58,250 nt of DNA, from NCBI GenBank assembly GCA_945957375.1, contig CAMFKX010000003.1:1-58250 (forward strand). The letters run 5' to 3'. The DNA comes from an uncultured Roseiarcus sp. (GTDB taxonomy: Bacteria; Pseudomonadota; Alphaproteobacteria; Rhizobiales; Beijerinckiaceae). The notes beneath the pieces are model-generated. The model ran no database searches. It saw only the letters and a program-made list of their open reading frames with translations, and was not told where the DNA came from. Below, piece by piece: positions 18,771 through 27,067 of the stretch. Position numbers and translations under genes: made by a program. The stretch's first letter is position 1, and each line of letters opens with the position of its first letter.

Positions 18771-18873
18771 CGACCCCTCACCCTGCCGCCCTTCGGGCGG
18801 CTGTCCCTCTCCCGGAGGGAGAGGCGGCGCCCCATTCTCCGTGTGGGAGAAGGCGGCCCGAAGGGCCGGATCA
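18771..18873. repeat. Repeat cassette with three consecutive hairpins
   Basis: Between P450 and ferredoxin genes: GCCGCCC-TTC-GGGCGGC (18785-18801), CCTCTCCC-GGA-GGGAGAGG (18806-18824) and TTCTCC-GTGTG-GGAGAA (about 18836-18852). The outer ends (CCCTCACCCTG and CCGGATCAGGG) are also roughly complementary. This is a mosaic palindromic element of a type scattered through Hyphomicrobiales genomes. It might also reduce read-through from the P450 gene. Confidence 0.65.
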
Positions 18874-18906
18874 GGGCTCTCCACCCGCGACAATCTGCTT
18901 TCGTGC

Positions 18907-20079
18907 TTAGTGGACCGCAAGCTCCAGCACCAGAGGGCTACGGAAGGTCGAGGACGGCATCCAGGCGAGCTGGTCGGCGACGCGGCTGTAGTTGGGCGCG
19001 ACCTTATGGAACTCCTCGAACGCGATCCGGGTGGCGAGCCTTGCGACCGACGTGCCGAGGCAGGCGTGCACGCCGCCGCCGAAGCCGAGGTGGCCGCGCG
19101 GCTTGCGCCCGATGTCGTAGCGGTCCGGATCGGGATATTGCCGCTCGTCGCGGTTGCCGGACCCGTAGGCCAGACAGACGAAGTCGCCCTCGCGCATCGT
19201 CTCTCCGTGGAGCGTCACGTCGCGCATCAGCTTGCGCTTGAAGCGCTGCGCCGAGGTGTTGAAGCGCAGGCTCTCCTCCATTGCGTCGGCGATAAGGTCG
19301 GGGTTGGCGACCACCGCGGCGCGCGCCTCGGGGAAGGTCGCGAGATTGTAGCCGAACATCATCATGAAGCCGCCGAGCGATTCGACCCCGGCCATGATCA
19401 GGGTGGTGGTGGTGAGCAGCACCTCGCGATCGTCGAGCTTGTCGCCGTCGATCTCGGCCGCGGCGAAGTTTGAGATCAGGTCGTTGCGCGGCGCGGCGCG
19501 GCGCATCGCGATCACCTGGGCGGCGTAGTCGCGCATCCATTCGAAGGCGGCGAGATGTTCGGGGCCCTTGGCGCGGGTGCGCGGGTCGCTCTGGACCATC
19601 AGCACCGCCTTCTCACGCACCGTGTCCTCGTCGACGATCGCCTCGTCGCCCGAAGGCAGGCCGAGCGCGGCCATCAGCACGCGGACGGTGAACTTCGCGG
19701 AGAAGTCCTTGAAGTCGAAGACGGCCTCGCCCCTCAGCTCCTCGGCTGCGGCGCGCGCGATGGCGCGGATCGGGTCGGCGAGGCCTTCGAGGTTGCGCTT
19801 CAGGAAGGCGGACTGGACGAGCGCGCGCAGGCGGTCGTGGCGCGGCGGGTCGGTGGTGCCGAGCGTCGCGCCGGCGCGGTTGGGCAGCTCGGTCATCATG
19901 TTGCCGCTGGCCGAGGAATAGGTCCGCCAGTCCTGCCCGGCGCCGACGATGTCGGCGTAGCGCGACAGGATCCACATCTGCGCTTCTTCGCTCCAGAAGC
20001 AGGGAGCCTCGTCGCGCAGGCGCTTGTAATAGGGAAACGGGTCGGCGTCGACGGCCGGCGAATATGGATCGAAATGCAA
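18907..20079 (-). CDS. Cytochrome P450
   Basis: 390 residues. The heme-binding signature is GHLGFGGGVHACLGTSVAR (FGxGxHxCxG with the Cys ligand near residue 339), the ExxR is EESLRF, and the I-helix is LIMAGVESLGG, with Ser in place of the usual Thr of the oxygen-activation pair. The soluble, membrane-anchor-free form and length fit a class I bacterial P450 using a [2Fe-2S] ferredoxin, which is encoded downstream. The start is TTG at 20079, supported by GGGAGGA 5-11 nt upstream and by the typical opening HFDPYSPAVDADPFPYYKRL. An AraC regulator is divergent from it. The substrate is unknown; terpenoids and aromatic methoxy compounds are typical for such clusters. Confidence 0.93.
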   Translation of the reverse strand: MHFDPYSPAVDADPFPYYKRLRDEAPCFWSEEAQMWILSRYADIVGAGQDWRTYSSASGNMMTELPNRAGATLGTTDPPRHDRLRALVQSAFLKRNLEGLADPIRAIARAAAEELRGEAVFDFKDFSAKFTVRVLMAALGLPSGDEAIVDEDTVREKAVLMVQSDPRTRAKGPEHLAAFEWMRDYAAQVIAMRRAAPRNDLISNFAAAEIDGDKLDDREVLLTTTTLIMAGVESLGGFMMMFGYNLATFPEARAAVVANPDLIADAMEESLRFNTSAQRFKRKLMRDVTLHGETMREGDFVCLAYGSGNRDERQYPDPDRYDIGRKPRGHLGFGGGVHACLGTSVARLATRIAFEEFHKVAPNYSRVADQLAWMPSSTFRSPLVLELAVH

Positions 20080-20145
20080 CGGATCCTCCCTTTGTCGTTG
20101 CCCGAAGAATAGCCGGGCGGCGTCGCCTCCGCCCGGTGAAACGGC

Positions 20146-20160
20146 GTGCAAAACTTGCAC
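20146..20160. promoter_or_regulatory. Candidate operator in the P450/AraC divergent region
   Basis: GTGCAA-AAC-TTGCAC is a perfect 6-3-6 palindrome in the 155-nt intergenic region between the divergent P450 and AraC-type genes, followed by an AT-richer stretch. It may bind the adjacent regulator or another factor. Position and symmetry are seen; the binding is inference. Confidence 0.4.
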
Positions 20161-20182
20161 TTTTCGATCAATCTCCAGCCAT

Positions 20183-20211
20183 TGTAGGCGCGGTCGGCGA
20201 CCGCGCCTACA
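20183..20211. repeat. 13-3-13 perfect palindrome
   Basis: TGTAGGCGCGGTC-GGC-GACCGCGCCTACA is perfectly self-complementary. Its core is shared with 5918-5938 and 36080-36100. It lies 24 nt before the AraC-type start codon and would fold in that transcript's leader. Confidence 0.75.
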
Positions 20212-20234
20212 GGGCGCCGAACGGGCCGACGACC

Positions 20235-21152
20235 ATGGCGATCGAAAAGAACCGCGCCGCAAGGCGGACCCGCCCCGCGATTCCGAGCTTCGCCCTCTAT
20301 GGCGAAGCGCCGGCGCCCGAGCGCGAGATTCTGCACATCGAGGCGATCGAGCAGCGCAGCCGGCTCTACCGATGGGAGATCCAGCCGCACCTGCATCACG
20401 GCCTCTACCAGGCGTTGTGGCTCGGGAGCGGACGGGCGGAGACCGTGATCGACGAAGCGCGGGCCGAGGTCGAGGGGCCGGCGGCGGTCGTCGTCCCGCC
20501 GGGGGTCGTGCACGGCTTCCGCTTCGCGTCGGAGACCGACGGCTTCGTCCTGACCTTCAGCCCGCGCTTCCTGGTCGAGGGCGAGGCGCAGGCCTCGGAC
20601 GCGTTTCGGGCGCTGTTTCTCGCTCCCGGCGTGCTGCGGCTCGCCGCCGACGATCCGGCCGCGGGGAGGATCGCCGGCCTCCTGCGCCAGCTTGCGGCCG
20701 AATTCGCCGCCCCCGACGCCGCGGCGTCGCCGACGCTTCTGTGGCTCGCCCGCGCCGCGGTCTGGCGGCTCGCCCAGGCGCGTGCGCAGGACGGGCTTTC
20801 GCCGGACGAACGCGAGCATCGCCATCACGCGCTCTTCGCCCGATTTCTCGCGCTGGTCGAACAGCACATGTTCGACCGCTGGCCGCTCGACCGCTACGCC
20901 CGCGTCCTCGGTCTTTCGACCCAGCGCCTGAACCGGCTCGCGCGCGCCGAGCGCGGCCGCCCGGCGCTGGAGATCGTACATGAACGGCTGACCCGCGAGG
21001 CCTGCCGGCGGCTCTACTGGATCGCCGCGCCGGCCGAGACGCTCGCGGCCGAACTCGGTTTCGAGGACCCGGCCTATTTCAACCGCTTCTTCAAGCGCCG
21101 CACCGGCCTCACGCCGCGGGCCTGGCGGGAGCAGCGGCGCGCGGCGCCGTAA
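20235..21152 (+). CDS. AraC-family transcriptional regulator, PobR-like
   Basis: 305 residues. An N-terminal cupin domain (HLHHGLYQALWLGSGRAETV; VVVPPGVVHGFRF) is followed by an AraC-type DNA-binding domain with HTH 1 LDRYARVLGLSTQRLNRLAR and HTH 2 in ETLAAELGFEDPAYFNRFFK. This layout matches PobR-type activators that respond to aromatic acids such as 4-hydroxybenzoate. It is divergent from the P450 gene and thus the prime candidate to control it. Start ATG at 20235; an in-frame extension upstream to 20064 would overlap the P450 start and the palindrome. Confidence 0.88.
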   Translation: MAIEKNRAARRTRPAIPSFALYGEAPAPEREILHIEAIEQRSRLYRWEIQPHLHHGLYQALWLGSGRAETVIDEARAEVEGPAAVVVPPGVVHGFRFASETDGFVLTFSPRFLVEGEAQASDAFRALFLAPGVLRLAADDPAAGRIAGLLRQLAAEFAAPDAAASPTLLWLARAAVWRLAQARAQDGLSPDEREHRHHALFARFLALVEQHMFDRWPLDRYARVLGLSTQRLNRLARAERGRPALEIVHERLTREACRRLYWIAAPAETLAAELGFEDPAYFNRFFKRRTGLTPRAWREQRRAAP

Positions 21153-21165
21153 CCGTCGAGCCCGG

Positions 21166-21453
21166 CTACTTCCTCGAAAAGAGGTGGTCGATCTCGTCGG
21201 TGTGATAGTTCTCGTTGACGCTCCCGAGCAGCCGGCAGCCGTCTTTCACGCCGCTCTTCGGATCGTCGCACTGGTAGATGAACCCGACCGCCTGATCGAC
21301 GACGAAGAGCTCGCCGTTCGGCGCCACCGTCGCGGTGTAGCGGCCGTAAGTCTCCACGGCGGCGGTCTTCTGTGGATTGTCGTTGCAGCCCGACAAGGTC
21401 AGGACGAGGAGCGCGCCGCCCGCCGCCCAACAGAAATAGTCCGTTCCCGACAT
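21166..21453 (-). CDS. Small putative lipoprotein
   Basis: 95 residues. A signal sequence ends in the lipobox LTLSGC at about residues 18-23, so the Cys would be lipidated and the protein anchored in a membrane facing the periplasm. The mature part has two more Cys (YQCDD and DGCRLL) and the stretch GRYTATVAPNGELFVVDQAV. It lies tail-to-tail with the AraC gene, 13 nt away. No family is recognised. Confidence 0.65.
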   Translation of the reverse strand: MSGTDYFCWAAGGALLVLTLSGCNDNPQKTAAVETYGRYTATVAPNGELFVVDQAVGFIYQCDDPKSGVKDGCRLLGSVNENYHTDEIDHLFSRK

Positions 21454-21679
21454 CCACGCGTCCCCGACGACCGTCCCCGCGCAGGTCTTCGCCGACGCTC
21501 TCGTTCATTGGCCGATGCGCGCCATGGTCGCGCCGCCGCGGCGAGATTTCAAGAGAGCTCCGCGCGCCATTGCGCTTCGGACGAAAAACCGCTTCGATGC
21601 CGGCGAAGATCGTTCGGCGTCCCAGCGGCGCCCGTCGCAAGTCGAGCGGGCGCGGGGCGCGCTGATGAGGAGAACGGAC

Positions 21680-23263
21680 ATGAAATCTGCCATGATCGCG
21701 GGGGTCGCGATGGCGGCGCTCGCCGCGGGCGCAGCTTCGGCCAAGACCCTGGTCTATTGCTCCGAGGGCAGTCCCGAGAACTTCACCCCGGCGATCAACA
21801 CGACGGGCACCAGCTTCGACGCCGCCCGGCCGGTCTACAACCGCCTGACCGAATTCAAGCGCGGAACGACCGAGGTCGTCCCCGGCCTCGCCGAAAGCTG
21901 GGAGATCAGCGACGGCGGCCAGACGATCACCTTCCATCTGCGCAAGGGCGTCAAGTTCCATTCGCTCAAGGACTTCAAGCCGACGCGCGACTTCAACGCC
22001 GACGACGTGATCTGGTCGTTCGACCGGCAGTGGAAGCCCGAGCATCCCTATTTCAAAGTCTCCGGCGGCAAGTACGACTATTTCAACGACATGGACATGC
22101 CGAGCCTGCTCGATACCGTCACCAAGACCGACGACCACTCGGTGGTGATGAAGCTCAAGGAGCCGAACGTCGCTATCCTCGCCAATCTGGCGATGGACTT
22201 CATGGCGATCGGCTCGAAGGAATACGCCGACTTCCTGCTCAAGAAAGGGACGCCCGAGCAGTTCGACCAGGCGCCGGTCGGCACCGGCCCGTTCTCCTTC
22301 GTCGCCTATCAGAAGGATTCGGTTATCCGCTACAAGGCGAACAAGGATTTCTATGGCGAGAAGCCGCTGGTCGACGACCTCGTCTACGCGATTACGCCCG
22401 ACGCGACCGCGCGCTACGCCAAGCTCAAGGCCGGCGAGTGCCACGTCAACGCCTACCCGCGTCCGGCCGACCTCGAGGAAATGAAGAAGGATCCGGCGCT
22501 CAAGGTGATCAACGCCCCCGGGCTCAACATCGCCTTCTGGGCGTTCAACGTGACCAAGCCGCCGCTCGACAACAAGGAGGTGCGGCAGGCGCTGTCGATG
22601 GCGATCGACCGCGACGCGATCATCAAGGACGTCTATCTCGGCGCCGGCGAGAAGGCCAAGACCCTGATCCCGGCGACGATGTGGTCCTACAACGACAAGA
22701 TCGTCGACTATCCCTACGACCCCGAGAAGGCCAAGAAGATGCTGGCCGACGCGGGCGTCAAGACGCCGCTCGAGATCGATCTCTGGTATCAGCCGGTGCA
22801 GCGCCCCTACAACCCGAACGGCAAGCGCATCGGCGAGATGATGCAGGCGGACCTCGCCAAGGTCGGCGTCAACGCCAAGCTCGTGACCTACGAGTGGGGC
22901 GAATATCGCAAGCGCGCCCAGGCCGGCGAGGACATGACCGCGCAGCTCGGCTGGACCGGAGACAACGGCGATCCGGACAACTTCTTCTTCCTCGACGGCT
23001 GCACGGCGGGGAAGCCGGCCTCCAACAATATCCCCAAGTGGTGCAACGCCGAATACAATGACCTTCTGGTCAAGGCGCGAGTGATCCCGAGCCAGGCCGA
23101 CCGCGCCAAGCTCTACGAGCGGATGCAGGAGATCGAACACGACGAGGCGCCCGAACTGCTCCTCGCCCATTCGATCGTCTCGGAGGCGATGCGCGCCAAC
23201 GTCGAGGGCTACAAGCAGAGCCCGCTCGGCACGCACACCTTCGAAGGCGTCGACGTCAAATAG
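21680..23263 (+). CDS. dppA: Dipeptide/oligopeptide-type ABC transporter binding protein
   Basis: 527 residues. The signal peptide MKSAMIAGVAMAALAAGAAS plus A-K is followed by TLVYCSEGSPENFTPAINTT, the typical start of DppA-like SBP_bac_5 proteins. Further family landmarks are the DDVIWSFDRQW segment, the FAYQKDS-like strand and VRQALSMAIDRDAIIKDVYL. The start at 21680 has AGGAG 8-12 nt upstream; an ATG at 21665 is in frame but has no such site. It heads a transporter set continued by dppB and dppC. The ligand could be a dipeptide, heme or another oligomeric compound. Confidence 0.92.
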   Translation: MKSAMIAGVAMAALAAGAASAKTLVYCSEGSPENFTPAINTTGTSFDAARPVYNRLTEFKRGTTEVVPGLAESWEISDGGQTITFHLRKGVKFHSLKDFKPTRDFNADDVIWSFDRQWKPEHPYFKVSGGKYDYFNDMDMPSLLDTVTKTDDHSVVMKLKEPNVAILANLAMDFMAIGSKEYADFLLKKGTPEQFDQAPVGTGPFSFVAYQKDSVIRYKANKDFYGEKPLVDDLVYAITPDATARYAKLKAGECHVNAYPRPADLEEMKKDPALKVINAPGLNIAFWAFNVTKPPLDNKEVRQALSMAIDRDAIIKDVYLGAGEKAKTLIPATMWSYNDKIVDYPYDPEKAKKMLADAGVKTPLEIDLWYQPVQRPYNPNGKRIGEMMQADLAKVGVNAKLVTYEWGEYRKRAQAGEDMTAQLGWTGDNGDPDNFFFLDGCTAGKPASNNIPKWCNAEYNDLLVKARVIPSQADRAKLYERMQEIEHDEAPELLLAHSIVSEAMRANVEGYKQSPLGTHTFEGVDVK

Positions 23264-23301
23264 CATCGGCCGGGCCCGGCTTCCGCCGGCCGGGCCCGAC
23301 C
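23264..23301 (+). repeat. GC-rich stem between dppA and dppB
   Basis: The 12-mer CGGCCGGGCCCG occurs at 23267-23278 and 23287-23298. Because the 12-mer is nearly self-complementary, the two copies can pair into a strong hairpin in the 50-nt dppA-dppB gap. Such stems usually keep binding-protein message in excess over permease message; the function here is inference. Confidence 0.5.
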
Positions 23302-23313
23302 TTTCGGACCGTC

Positions 23314-24327
23314 ATGCTCGCCTATTTCCTGCGCCGCGTCGCGCTGACGATCCCGACCTTCGTCGCGCTGATGTTCCTGACCTTCATCGCGATCCGCCTC
23401 GTGCCCGGCGATCCTGTCGAGGTGCGGGTCGGCGAACATGCGATCTCGCCGGAACGGCTCGCCTATTTCCGCCACGAACTCGGTCTTGACCAGCCGGTGT
23501 GGCGGCAGTTCCTCGACTATGTCTGGAAGCTCCTGCACGGCGACTTCGGCGTGTCGCTCGCCACCCAGCAGAAGGTGCTGACCGAGTTCCTGACGCTGTT
23601 CCCGGCGACCCTCGAACTGTCGTTCTTCGCCATGCTGTTCGCCATGGTCGTCGGCGTGCCGGCCGGCGTGATCGCGGCGGTGAAGCGCGGCAGCATCTTC
23701 GACCAGACGCTGATGACGATCTCGCTGTTCGGCTATTCGATGCCGATCTTCTGGTGGGGCCTCCTGCTGATCATGTTCGTCTCGGTCCGGCTCGGGCTCC
23801 TGCCGGTGTCCGGCCGCATCGACCTCATCACCTACTACTTCGACCAGCCGACCGGGTTCATGACCGTCGACGCGCTGCTCTCCGATCAGCCCGGCGCCTT
23901 CCTCGACGCGCTCAGACACCTTGTCCTGCCGGCGATCGTGCTCGGCACGGTGCCGCTCGGCGTGGTCGCGCGCATGACGCGCTCCGCGATGCTCGAGGTG
24001 CTCGGCGAGGACTACGTGCGCACGGCGCGCGCCAAGGGCCTGTCGCCGGCGCGCGTCATCGGCGTGCATGCGCTGCGCAACGCCCTGCTTCCGGTCGTGA
24101 CCGTGGTCGGGCTTTCCGTTTCGGGCCTGATGGCGGGGGCGGTGCTGACCGAGACCATCTTCTCCTGGCCCGGGGTCGGCAAATGGCTGATCGAATCGAT
24201 CGGCCGGCGCGACTATCCGGCGCTTCAGGGCGGCGTGCTGCTCGTCTCGGCGGTGGTGATCCTGGTCAATCTCATCGTCGACGTGATCTACGGCGCGATC
24301 GACCCGAGGATCCGCCATGGCCGCTGA
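23314..24327 (+). CDS. dppB: Dipeptide-type ABC transporter permease DppB
   Basis: 337 residues with the OppB/DppB N-terminus MLAYFLRRVALTIPTFVALM and the conserved IRLVPGDPVEVRVGEHA. Six membrane segments are apparent, and the EAA loop for ATPase contact is EDYVRTARAKGLSPARVIGV. It forms the inner-membrane channel with DppC. The stop overlaps the dppC start by 11 nt. Confidence 0.93.
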   Translation: MLAYFLRRVALTIPTFVALMFLTFIAIRLVPGDPVEVRVGEHAISPERLAYFRHELGLDQPVWRQFLDYVWKLLHGDFGVSLATQQKVLTEFLTLFPATLELSFFAMLFAMVVGVPAGVIAAVKRGSIFDQTLMTISLFGYSMPIFWWGLLLIMFVSVRLGLLPVSGRIDLITYYFDQPTGFMTVDALLSDQPGAFLDALRHLVLPAIVLGTVPLGVVARMTRSAMLEVLGEDYVRTARAKGLSPARVIGVHALRNALLPVVTVVGLSVSGLMAGAVLTETIFSWPGVGKWLIESIGRRDYPALQGGVLLVSAVVILVNLIVDVIYGAIDPRIRHGR

Positions 24328-25240
24328 CGTGACCATCGCCGAGCCGAACGGAGGCGAGACCGGAACGGTCCTCGCGCAGCCCTCGCCGCTCGCGGCCTTC
24401 TGGTCGGCGTTCCGCGAGAACAAGGGCGCCGTGTTCGGCGTCGTCGTTTTCGCAATCGTGCTCTTGCTGGCGCTGGCGGCGGAGGTCGTGGCGCCGCATT
24501 CGCCCACCGAGCAGTTTCGCGACGCGGTGCGGGCGCCGCCGGTGTGGGAGGCGGGCGGAACCTGGCGCTTCGTCCTCGGCACCGACGGCTCCGGCCACGA
24601 CATGCTGTCGCGCCTGATCTACGGCGCGCGGGTGTCGCTGTTCATTGGCTTCTCGGTGATGTGCGTCTCCTTCGTGATCGGCGCGGCGCTCGGGCTGCTC
24701 GCCGCCATGACCGGGCCGCTGGTGGACACCGCGGTGACCCGGCTCATGGACCTGATCATGGCGGTGCCGAGCCTCGTGCTCGCGATCCTCGTCGTCGCGG
24801 TGCTCGGCCCGAGCCTCACCAACACCATCGTCGCGGTGACGATCGTCTATCTGCCGCGCTACGTGCGCCTGGTGCGCGCTTCGGCGCTCGGCGAACTCAA
24901 CAAGGACTACGTCACCGCGGCCAAGGTCGCGGGCGTCGGCCCGTTCCGCCTCGCCTGGTCGACCGTGCTGCCGAACTGCCTCGCGCCGCTGATCGTGATG
25001 GCGGCGCTCGGCGTCTCGGACGCGATCCTCGAGGCCGCCGGCCTCGGCTTCCTCGGCCTCGGCGCCCAGCCGCCGACCCCGGAATGGGGCTCGATGCTCG
25101 CCGATTCGCGCGAGTTCATCCGCTCCGACCCCTGGATCGTGACCCTGCCGGGCCTCGCGATCCTGATCACCGTGGTCGCGATCAACCTCGCCGGCGACGG
25201 CCTGCGCGACGCGCTCGATCCGAAGATGCGGCGGGGGTAG
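24317..25240 (+). CDS. dppC: Dipeptide-type ABC transporter permease DppC
   Basis: 307 residues. The N-terminal OppC_N segment around residues 25-75 (FWSAFRENKGAVFGVVVFAI) is followed by the permease domain with GTDGSGHDMLSRLIYGARVS and the EAA loop NKDYVTAAKVAGVGPFRLAW. Six membrane segments are expected. The family is usually followed by the ATPases dppD and dppF, but here about 4 kb of unrelated genes intervene before they appear at 29235. Confidence 0.93.
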   Translation: MAADVTIAEPNGGETGTVLAQPSPLAAFWSAFRENKGAVFGVVVFAIVLLLALAAEVVAPHSPTEQFRDAVRAPPVWEAGGTWRFVLGTDGSGHDMLSRLIYGARVSLFIGFSVMCVSFVIGAALGLLAAMTGPLVDTAVTRLMDLIMAVPSLVLAILVVAVLGPSLTNTIVAVTIVYLPRYVRLVRASALGELNKDYVTAAKVAGVGPFRLAWSTVLPNCLAPLIVMAALGVSDAILEAAGLGFLGLGAQPPTPEWGSMLADSREFIRSDPWIVTLPGLAILITVVAINLAGDGLRDALDPKMRRG

Positions 25241-25648
25241 GCGGCGGGCCGGCGCCCTTGGTTTGGATTGACTCGACTCTCCGCGGCCCGACCGCGGGGA
25301 TCCGCAAAAACCCGGTCCGCGGCGTTTGGATTTCCTTGGATTCTCTCGTTCGAAATGAGCCTTTTCAATGGGTTGCGCCCGACCTGCGGCGTTTTATGCT
25401 TGCGCCCGGCATCCCTTCCCGCGCCAATCCCTCCCTGGTCGTCGCGAGGGCGGCGCGACGCCGCTTCGCGGCTCGCGACGACCCGCGCCTAAACTTTCAC
25501 GTATCGAAAGTCTCGCATGTTTTCGGATTTTCTGCAAGTGTCGACATGCCGGTCGAGCTTTTCGGCGACCCGCCGGGGCCAACACAATCTTGAGGCGGCG
25601 AATATTCGGTGCTAGGTCCGCCCGAAGTTTTCCGACATGAGGGGCGAT
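25241..25648. other. Intergenic region after dppC
   Basis: About 400 nt of slightly lower GC than its surroundings with no convincing gene. A local inverted segment around 25280-25325 (CCGCGG / CCGCGG) is the only structure noted. It presumably holds the promoter of the following gene. Confidence 0.4.
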
Positions 25649-26338
25649 ATGTTTCGACTGGAGCGGCGCGCGGGGCGCAATTTCGTGAGCGCCTTGGGCC
25701 TCAGTCTGCTGGCTTTTTCTGTCGCGACGCCGCAGCCGGTCGACGCGGCGGTGATCGCCGGCCCGACTTTGGACCAGGCTCCGGCCGGCGAGGGCTACCC
25801 TTACGTCGCGATCGCCTTTCGGGCGCTCAGGAACACGACGCTCGTCAGCTTCGTCTTTCAAAATCGCGGCAACGCCGACACGATCGTTCTGGTCGCCGAC
25901 CCCTTCCCCGGCCTCTCGATCCAGACGCCGGCCAATACGCCGTCCTACAAGGCGACCGTGAACTGGCAGCTGACGGCGGGACAGACCTACTGGCTCGTCG
26001 ATGAATACGCGTCGAAATATTACTCGAACGCGCGTTATGCGGCCTGGGACCAGCCGCTGCCTTCCAACAGCGACATCGCCTTGGTCGCGAGCAGCCTGTT
26101 CGGCTACGATCTGCCCGAAGTCCTCAACAACACCTGGGGCTTCGGCCCAAATTCGTACTGGGTCGCCTTCAACGCCATCACGACCAGCCCGCTCACCGGG
26201 TTTTCCGGTTCGGCGCCCGAGGCCTCGACCTGGGCCGCCCTGCTGCTCGGATTCGCCGCTCTGGCCGGGTTGCGGGCGAGACGCTTCCGCGTCGGGAGAG
26301 GCCGCGCCGCCGTCTCGCGTCACGAACCGGCCGGATAG
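25649..26338 (+). CDS. Exported protein with PEP-CTERM-like anchor (PEA variant)
   Basis: 229 residues from the ATG at 25649, preceded by GAGGGG; an ATG 12 nt upstream is also in frame. A signal peptide ending near VDAAV is followed by a beta-rich domain without recognisable family (YVAIAFRALRNTTLVSFVFQ). The C-terminus APEASTWAALLLGFAALAGL plus RARRFR has the layout of the alphaproteobacterial PEP-CTERM signal, with PEA instead of PEP. The last 19 nt overlap the 3' end of the convergent DUF488 gene. It sits between dppC and dppD, which are normally adjacent. Confidence 0.75.
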   Translation: MFRLERRAGRNFVSALGLSLLAFSVATPQPVDAAVIAGPTLDQAPAGEGYPYVAIAFRALRNTTLVSFVFQNRGNADTIVLVADPFPGLSIQTPANTPSYKATVNWQLTAGQTYWLVDEYASKYYSNARYAAWDQPLPSNSDIALVASSLFGYDLPEVLNNTWGFGPNSYWVAFNAITTSPLTGFSGSAPEASTWAALLLGFAALAGLRARRFRVGRGRAAVSRHEPAG

Positions 26339-26928
26339 CCGAGCGTTCCGCCGGGCAAGAGCACGGCCGCTGGCGTGAGGCGCGCGGGCTCGATCCGCCC
26401 GCCGCCCATGATGTGGAGGACGGTCTCGCCCTCGACGAGCAGGTAGTCCGCGATGATGCGGCGGTGGCAGCGCCACCAGACCGCCTCGGCGCACATGATC
26501 GCGCAGACCCGCTCCCGGCCCAACGCGCGCAATTCGGCGAGGCCCTCGCCGAAGGAGGGCGTGGCGGCGTAGTCGGCGTAGTTGTGGAAGCTCGCGTTCT
26601 CCCAGAAGGCGTTGCGGGCCGGGTCCGCGTCCTTGAGGCGGGCCCGCAGGCCGCCGAGTTTTGCAATCCGTCGATATCCGATTCCGAGCGTGGCGAGCGC
26701 ATCCGGCAGGGCGTCGCCGTTGAACTGCGGATTGGCGCGGGAACGCGGGACGGTGCGCACGTCCACGACGCAATCGACCCCGGCCGCGCCTAGGAGGCCG
26801 GCGAGCTCTTCGACCGAGCGGGTGGAGTGGCCGATCGTGGTGAAGTGATGGTCGCCAGCGCCCCCGTGCTGTCGCGCCTCGAGAGATTCACGCTCCGCCG
26901 CACGCGCTCGAAAAGGCGGCGGGGTCAA
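26320..26928 (-). CDS. DUF488 domain protein
   Basis: 202 residues. The family opening TIGHSTRSVEELAGLLGAAG, then CVVDVRTVPRSRANPQFN and the C-terminal CAEAVWWRCHRRIIADYLL with the conserved Cys/Trp/Arg cluster identify DUF488. Function is not established for the family; the Cys and Arg-rich pocket suggests nucleotide or nucleic-acid binding. The only start codon giving the full domain is a TTG at 26928, so the N-terminal about 28 residues (Arg/Glu-rich) are uncertain. It is convergent with the PEP-CTERM-like gene, overlapping by 19 nt. Confidence 0.82.
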   Translation of the reverse strand: MTPPPFRARAAERESLEARQHGGAGDHHFTTIGHSTRSVEELAGLLGAAGVDCVVDVRTVPRSRANPQFNGDALPDALATLGIGYRRIAKLGGLRARLKDADPARNAFWENASFHNYADYAATPSFGEGLAELRALGRERVCAIMCAEAVWWRCHRRIIADYLLVEGETVLHIMGGGRIEPARLTPAAVLLPGGTLGYPAGS

Positions 26929-26940
26929 CGCGAAGCCGCC

Positions 26941-27025
26941 GTCATTGCGAGCAAGCGAAGCAATCTCCCCTCATAGGGCGCGTCGGCGGCGTGGATGGCT
27001 TCATCGCTGCGCTGCTCGCAATGAC
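26941..27025. repeat. GTCATTGCGAGC-type interspersed inverted repeat
   Basis: The arms GTCATTGCGAGCA (26941-26953) and TGCTCGCAATGAC (27013-27025) are perfectly complementary, with further imperfect pairing inside (GCGAAGCAATC against GGATGGCTTCATCGCTGCG). I recognise it as a dispersed intergenic repeat found in many proteobacteria. Confidence 0.8.
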
Positions 27026-27067
27026 GGCGTGACCGCTTGACCGGCGCAATCGCCAGAGTCGGCGTCG

